Assembly: GCA_016748015.1 (NCBI GenBank)
Contig: JAAOMT010000776.1
Coordinates: 62,755 to 126,754 of the forward strand
DNA from: Geosiphon pyriformis
Lineage: Eukaryota; Glomeromycota; Glomeromycetes; Archaeosporales; Geosiphonaceae
Direction of reading: 5' to 3'
DNA length: 64,000 nucleotides
Shown here piece by piece: positions 59,201 to 64,000 of this stretch. Within the stretch, counting starts at the first letter, position 1. Every line of letters starts with the position of its first letter. A program made the position numbers and the translations under genes. The notes under the pieces were generated by a model. It made no database searches, had not been told where the DNA came from, and worked only from the letters and a program-made list of their open reading frames with translations.

Positions 59201-60959
59201 GTCTTCTCTGAATCCTTTGCAATTTTCTGTTAAGTTGCATATTAGTCCTGTTAACAATTTTTTGGCAGAGGTGGTGAAGATTTTTTTGGAGAATGAATTA
59301 TCTTTAGTAAACAATTTACCTTGTGCTTTTTGTGGGTTTGGTGATTTTCCGATGTCTGGCATTCTGGGTTAGTCTTTGTATTACAAATCTATTTTTTTAT
59401 TGAAGTGTTTTGGTATTGCTTTTGGTAACAGAATTCTTGACAAAAAAAGAAAGGTGATGGACTGGAAAACATTTCAGCATTAGAAGTGATTAGACCTAAG
59501 AAACTCTGTGTCTTACTGGTTTTCTTTGACATCTGATTTTATAAACAATTCTATTTCTTTGGGGATTGGAGCTGCTACTGCTACTAAGAAGAATGTGCTA
59601 AGTGTTTTGGATTCTGATGAGATCTCTGAAGTTTGTGATAGTTTACTGGAGGTGTGGTCTAATTGTATCGAGATTTATACAGATGGGTTTTTAAGATGTG
59701 CTGATTCTGTTGAAGCAGCAGATGGAGTGGCTGCATACTTCTCAGCTGCAAATGTAGACATTGGAGTTAAGGTTGCTGGACTTTTGTCTTCTACTTTAAC
59801 TAAATTGCAAGCTGTGGTGTTAGCTTTGGAGTGTGTTCCATCTTCATGCTTAGTGGTTTTGTACTCAGATAGTCAATTTGTGATTGATGTCTGCATTTCC
59901 GAGGCTTCTTCGACTACACCTGACTTCCATAACCAATGTTAAAACAAAAGATTGCAAATTGTCAATTTTCTTAAAGACAAGAATATTTCAATCAAGTGAG
60001 TAAAGGTTAAAGGACATTCAAATATATTGGATAACATAAGGGCTGACATGTTGGCTAATGAGACTACTTTCTTGTCTCTTTTTTTGCCAGTTAAAATCTG
60101 AAAGAGATTTCTGGTCATTAAGAAGACTGCCATATCTGGCAATATTTGTTATTTTGCTTGGGACTTACACCAGTTAATATGCTGTGCTCATTGGGAGGCT
60201 GGTCTGAATTTTGATATAATTCCGAATTTTATGATTAAGGAAATAGATTGAAATACTACTGTGACAATTTGGCATTCTGATTCGCACATGCTTTTTAGAT
60301 TCACCAGTAGGAAGTCAGCCAATTTATGCATGTATTTGATGAAGGCTGTATATAAGTGGTTGCCAGTTGTAGTTAGAAAGAGGTTATATAACAGAGGTTA
60401 TTCTAGTGTTTTGTGTTTGCTGTGTGGTGAGATGGAGTTCTCTGATCATGTTTTTGCTTGTTCTAGTAACTTTGGTCTCTGCAGAGACATTTTGGTTAAA
60501 GCTATTGAAAAATGGATGTTAATGTCTGGTCTTTCAAGTTCATCTCTATCTGCTATTTTGCTTTCACTCTTATTATGTTCTTTGGATGTGAGACTTTATA
60601 TGGCAATATGCAAGGATTTTGTAATGAAAGATTGGTATGCTGAGGCTGTTTTAGTTTTTGAGAGAAAAAAAAAAGCTACTCAGACCCTTGTGGAATACAT
60701 CAGATTTGTGGTAGAGTTGCAGCACACTCAAATATGGACTTTTAGAACCAAGCATAGAGTGGAAATAGAAAAGGCTGATTTGGCTGGAGATAATAGTGTG
60801 GTTTCTGACTTGTTTAGCTGTGTGGTTTCTATGTTGTCGGCTGGTGTTGTCCATATGTTTGGTGTTATAGAATTTTTTGCTATTAGGTTTGAAAGGCGCA
60901 AATTGTGTCATTTTTTCTCTGGTTTGGGTGGTGATGCTTTTGTTACTATAGGTGTGTAG
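56268..60959 (+). pseudogene. N3 ORF2 (APE endonuclease, RT, RNase H, zinc finger)
   Basis: 1564 codons in one frame starting at an ATG that overlaps the ORF1 stop (TAATG). APE: CNVRGM, TEMKL, SGDFNENR, and DTDYKSVSI with Tyr for the catalytic His (56937-56939). RT: KAAGLLEISNEL, MIPKPYKWNGVPTNTKPIAL, and the box TFVDNTIW (58578-58583, second Asp to Asn). RNase H: IYTDGFLRC; the Glu motif is TKLQAVVLALE, so its Glu is Lys; SDSQFVID. The C-terminal finger CLLCGEMEFSDHVFAC is intact. Best preserved of the three. Confidence 0.9.
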
Positions 60960-61093
60960 TGTTGCCTTATCTGGCCCAAGTGGCTGGTCACATGTAGTCT
61001 GTGCATAAGCTGCATTTAGTTGGTTCTACTTAGTTTGGTTCTATGTACTAGATAGTGGTTGGGCTTCACTCATAAAACTTGTAATAAAAAAAA
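60960..61093 (+). other. N3 3' UTR and hairpin
   Basis: GGCC (60973-60976) pairs with GGCT (60982-60985) around CAAGT; two outer pairs (C-G, T-G) extend it. GTCACATGTA follows. The element ends in an A-run after TGTAAT. Confidence 0.75.
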
Positions 61094-61108
61094 AATTAAA
61101 TATAACAA

Positions 61109-61768
61109 ATATATAAGTCTTATTTATTTTAAAACATTTATTGTTATATTGCAATAAAAAAAATTAAAATGTACTTATTAAGCAATAATAATAATAATTA
61201 AATATAAAACATTAATATATGTATTAAAAATTAATAAAAAAATGCCAAACCAATTAAATACAACAAATAATAATCATTTATTTTTAACAAATTTTAAATA
61301 TATATATATATCTTTTAATTTATTTTTAAAACAAATTTAATTTAATCTTAAAATAAATAATAATAAATAAAAAAATCATACTATAATTAATGATTTTATA
61401 AAAAAAACTATTATTTTTAAAAATATAAATTTGGTTTTTTAATTTAAATAAAGCTTAATTTAAAAATCATATAAAGTTTTAATATTAAATTAAACTGGCT
61501 TTACCAAATTAAAATAACAAAGATAAAAATATTTCAAACTACTATATTTAAAATTAAATAGCAAAATTTTTATATTAAACAGATAAATAACATAATACAT
61601 TGAAAATTAATTTTAACCACAAGAAAATTACCCATTTGGATTTGAACATAAAATCCTGCTAATAGTCCACGGATCATAAAACGATTGCTGTTTCTCCAGC
61701 TTTTGATGAATTCCGGTTTTAAACGAGAAAATCAATCAGATTCTAATAGGATAGTATAAAGCCAAGAC
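61109..61768. other. AT-rich intergenic region, PPG1 3' flank
   Basis: A/T low-complexity sequence to about 61610, then ordinary composition up to the PPG1 stop codon. The latter part (61620-61768) includes several CG dinucleotides and may be the 3' UTR of PPG1. No gene recognised. Confidence 0.6.
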
Positions 61769-63321
61769 TCACAGAAAATAATGTACTTTTTCCTAATTGA
61801 AAAATTGCATCAGAAAAATTTAAAAAATAATAGTAGGATTTCAAATGAAACGCACCTTTCTCTCAGTTAATAATTGCTGAGCAGGACCATCTCGGTCATT
61901 CTCTGGTGCTGCTTCAAATACATTAAAAAATCGTTCCCCATTAGTGTTGACTTCTAATATAGAAGCCATATTGCCACAGCGATAACAATAATTTGGCGCA
62001 GACCATACTGTGGAAAGCTTATCATCATAAAGGACCTATAAAAGAATATTACTAATTTATTATAATGACTGAAATTCTTTTCAAGACTATTCATATGATA
62101 CCTGATAACCTTCCATACATAATTGGTGAGCTCGAAGGATATGCTCCATCTGATTAATCTCTAAAAATTTTTTAACAACCTCAGCCCCGAAGGTGTACCC
62201 AGCACCTCTAATAGAAGTAAATTATTTAGGAGCTAATTGTTAAATCGCTTATTAAGTAATTATGAGTAATAATATATCAAGAAAAACCCACCTTGGAGAA
62301 ATGGCAAACTCGTCTTTATCAGGGTCTGGATCGGACCAAACCAAATCTGCCATCGGTCCCTCGTGTGGTATTTCTTTTTGTCATATGTATAGAATTATCT
62401 TCTGTTATTTCAAGTTAATAAGAATCATAGAACCGAAAAATTTTTTCTTCACCTCGAAATCGATCCAATATTTTGATTTGATCAATACTATGTATCGATG
62501 GTGAGAGGCCTGGTATGACATAAGGATAAAGTTGAAATGTATGTTTTTGAATGGCTAATATAATATTCAATATTTACCTCCGTGAACACAGAATATTCGA
62601 TCGTCAATCACCACAGACAATGTGAGAAAATCAAACATATCTGTAAAGTAGTGCCAAACACTAGCATTACCGTACTTTCTGATACATTCAGTATAAAACC
62701 CGTAAGTCTGCAAAAGTTGAGAATCAGAATCCAAATTTTTATGAGAAGGCGTGTTAAGAATTCAAATTTGAATGTATCTCAGATAGTGGATTTTGGCTAC
62801 CTGTGTCACGGCTCTAGATTCATGATTTCCTCGAACAAGTTGAACTCTCTCTGGATAACGTAACTTCAGGCAAGTTAATAAAGAAATAGTTTCCACACTG
62901 AATAATCCTCGATCCACATAATCGCCTGCAGGAAACCGAATAAGGCGTTTATAAAAATTCGGCTAACGCGTCTTGCATCGTGGATTAAAGATTGAATTTT
63001 GGGTCAAAGTTTTATGTACCGAGGAAGAGATAGTTCGTGTATGGACTATATCCTCCAATTCGAAAAATCTCAATTAAATCGTAAAACTGCCTAAATAGTG
63101 TCATATTCTTGGGTAGCTTCTTATTGGTGAGGGTTGAGCGGGAAAAAATTGTCCTACCCATGTATGTCACCAACAACAGTTACGGGAGCAGAAATATGAA
63201 TGACGTTACTTTCTTTCATCAATAATTCTTTAGTCTTTTCACATATTTCTTTGAGCAAAGATTCCGCAAGTAGTTGTTTCTGCAAAAGTTGCTCGATGCA
63301 AGCGTCAAGATCTAAGGGCAT
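61769..63321 (-). CDS. PPG1: PPG1-type serine/threonine protein phosphatase, nine exons
   Basis: Exons 63158-63321, 63020-63090, 62801-62925, 62578-62707, 62453-62509, 62292-62373, 62102-62207, 61856-62035 and 61769-61792 join to 939 nt, a 312-residue protein. All eight introns are GT-AG and 63-94 bp. PPP-family motifs in order: GDIHG (51-55), GDYVDRG (79-85), RGNHE (110-114), HGG (162-164), RAHQ (235-238), [11 protein letters not shown] (257-267), with the PP2A-type end [11 protein letters not shown] (36-43) and [20 protein letters not shown] favour Ppg1 over PP2A, PP4 or PP6. It would remove phosphates from Ser/Thr with two metal ions; yeast Ppg1 acts with the Far complex. No damage seen; the only intact host gene here. 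Confidence 0.93.
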
Positions 63322-63700
63322 TTTGAAAGAATTCCGTTTCCTGATATCTTGATAAGATTAATTATTAATAACTTGTCAATTTTACAAATTATTTGGTAAC
63401 ATTTTTTACTTTTAATATACATACAACATAGTTCATGCAATTTTTCCATGTGATTAACTTTTTATATTCTAAATGTGGCTTAAATTATGTTAAAATTACA
63501 TAAAACCTTTGTTTAATCAAGTACACATGTGTTTAAAAAAATTTACATATGTTATTAATAACATATATACAGATTTTTTAAGAAAATATTATTTAAAACA
63601 ACAAAAATAGCACAAATATAGTTTAAATTTTGTAAAAGTTTTTATTATTAAAATTAATTTTTGTATTTAAGTTTTTAAAAAAGCAAATTTATATATTATG

Positions 63701-63740
<40 letters not shown>

Positions 63741-64000
63741 TAACAATATTACTAAAGGCTTTTGGTTTTTTATTTTGAATATTGTTGCTGTTATTTTGCT
63801 GTAAATTTTTACTTATTGGAAGCTATTAAATCTCCATAACTGAATTTATCTTCAAATTATCTTTTATAATTTAAACTGCTAAGCTTATAAATAAAATAGC
63901 CAGTTCTATGTCAGTTATTTTGTGTAGTTATTTTGTAATAAAAATCAACTTTTTTTCAAAAATTGTTTATTTAAAAGCTTACTAATAATATGTAGTTACT
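63322..64000. other. PPG1 upstream region
   Basis: AT-rich 5' flank of PPG1 without another gene in view. It contains a TTA microsatellite at 63706-63740. No clear TATA box or factor site can be singled out in this composition. Confidence 0.6.
63706..63740. repeat. (TTA)n microsatellite
   Basis: About 11 uninterrupted TTA units, some 385 bp upstream of the PPG1 start codon. Confidence 0.95.

Larger units (their letters stand above)
54260..61093 (+). mobile_element. N3: non-LTR retrotransposon, same family
   Basis: Flanked by AATTAAATATAACAA at 54245-54259 and 61094-61108, a perfect 15-bp duplication. The 5' leader (AAAACTTCTTTCTTTC, then CTGAAAAAAAAGTTTTT) is shared with N1 and N2. ORF1 has two probable one-base losses in A-runs near its start; ORF2 stays in one frame for 4692 nt with only nonsense codons. 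Its 3' end lies about 675 bp from the PPG1 stop codon, tail to tail. Confidence 0.93.

Noticed and set aside
46357-60959. Non-standard genetic code with TAA/TAG or TGA read through
   Set aside because: Stops fall at different places in homologous copies, all three stop codons are involved, several replace Trp or Arg and not only Gln, and PPG1 reads cleanly with the standard code.
62262-62863. Two plus-strand frames of 80 and 93 residues
   Set aside because: Antisense to PPG1 exons 4-6 and their introns; the minus-strand gene model explains the region completely.
1-64000. tRNA, rRNA or other structural RNA genes
   Set aside because: No cloverleaf-like sequence or rRNA segment was recognised by eye; a tRNAscan or Infernal run would be needed to exclude them.

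Overview
This is a very AT-rich eukaryotic window, almost certainly fungal. The best guess is an arbuscular mycorrhizal fungus (Glomeromycotina, Rhizophagus/Gigaspora-like). That guess rests on recognising the retrotransposon protein families, on the many short GT-AG introns, and on the base composition; no database search was possible. About 60 of the 64 kb is retrotransposon. The only intact host gene I can support is a nine-exon PPG1-type protein phosphatase at 61769-63321 on the minus strand.

Layout. (1) 1-5950: G1, a Ty3/gypsy element on the minus strand, cut by the window start. (2) 6169-45096: a nested stack. G2 (gypsy, plus strand) was hit by G3 (gypsy, minus, 7860-20956) and by G5 (gypsy, minus, 24249-40861). 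The left LTR of G3 was hit by G4 (gypsy, minus, 8206-18002). The right LTR of G5 was hit by N1 (non-LTR, plus, 33928-40664). LTR pairs, primer-binding sites and target-site duplications fix most boundaries. (3) 46234-53051 and 54260-61093: N2 and N3, two more non-LTR elements of the N1 family, same orientation, each with a perfect 15-bp target-site duplication. (4) AT-rich spacers at 45097-46218, 53067-54244 and 61109-61768. (5) PPG1 and its upstream region to the window end.

How the parts work. The gypsy elements follow LTR, PBS, gag with CCHC knuckle, protease, RT, RNase H, integrase, polypurine tract, LTR. G2, G4 and G5 also carry a cysteine motif and a dUTPase-like domain between protease and RT. 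The non-LTR elements have ORF1 (RRM-like plus CCHC) and ORF2 (APE endonuclease, RT, RNase H, terminal zinc finger). ORF1 and ORF2 are joined by a stop/start overlap, and a conserved 3' hairpin follows ORF2.

All the elements are dead, mostly through C-to-T and G-to-A transitions. N2 and N3 keep one open frame through almost all of both ORFs apart from nonsense codons, and catalytic residues are lost the same way in independent copies (YLDD to YLNN, FxDD to FxDN, APE His to Tyr). This looks like targeted cytosine mutation (RIP-like or methylation-driven) rather than slow indel decay. The PPG1 gene has visible CpGs and no such damage. I see no sign of a cellular system other than these.
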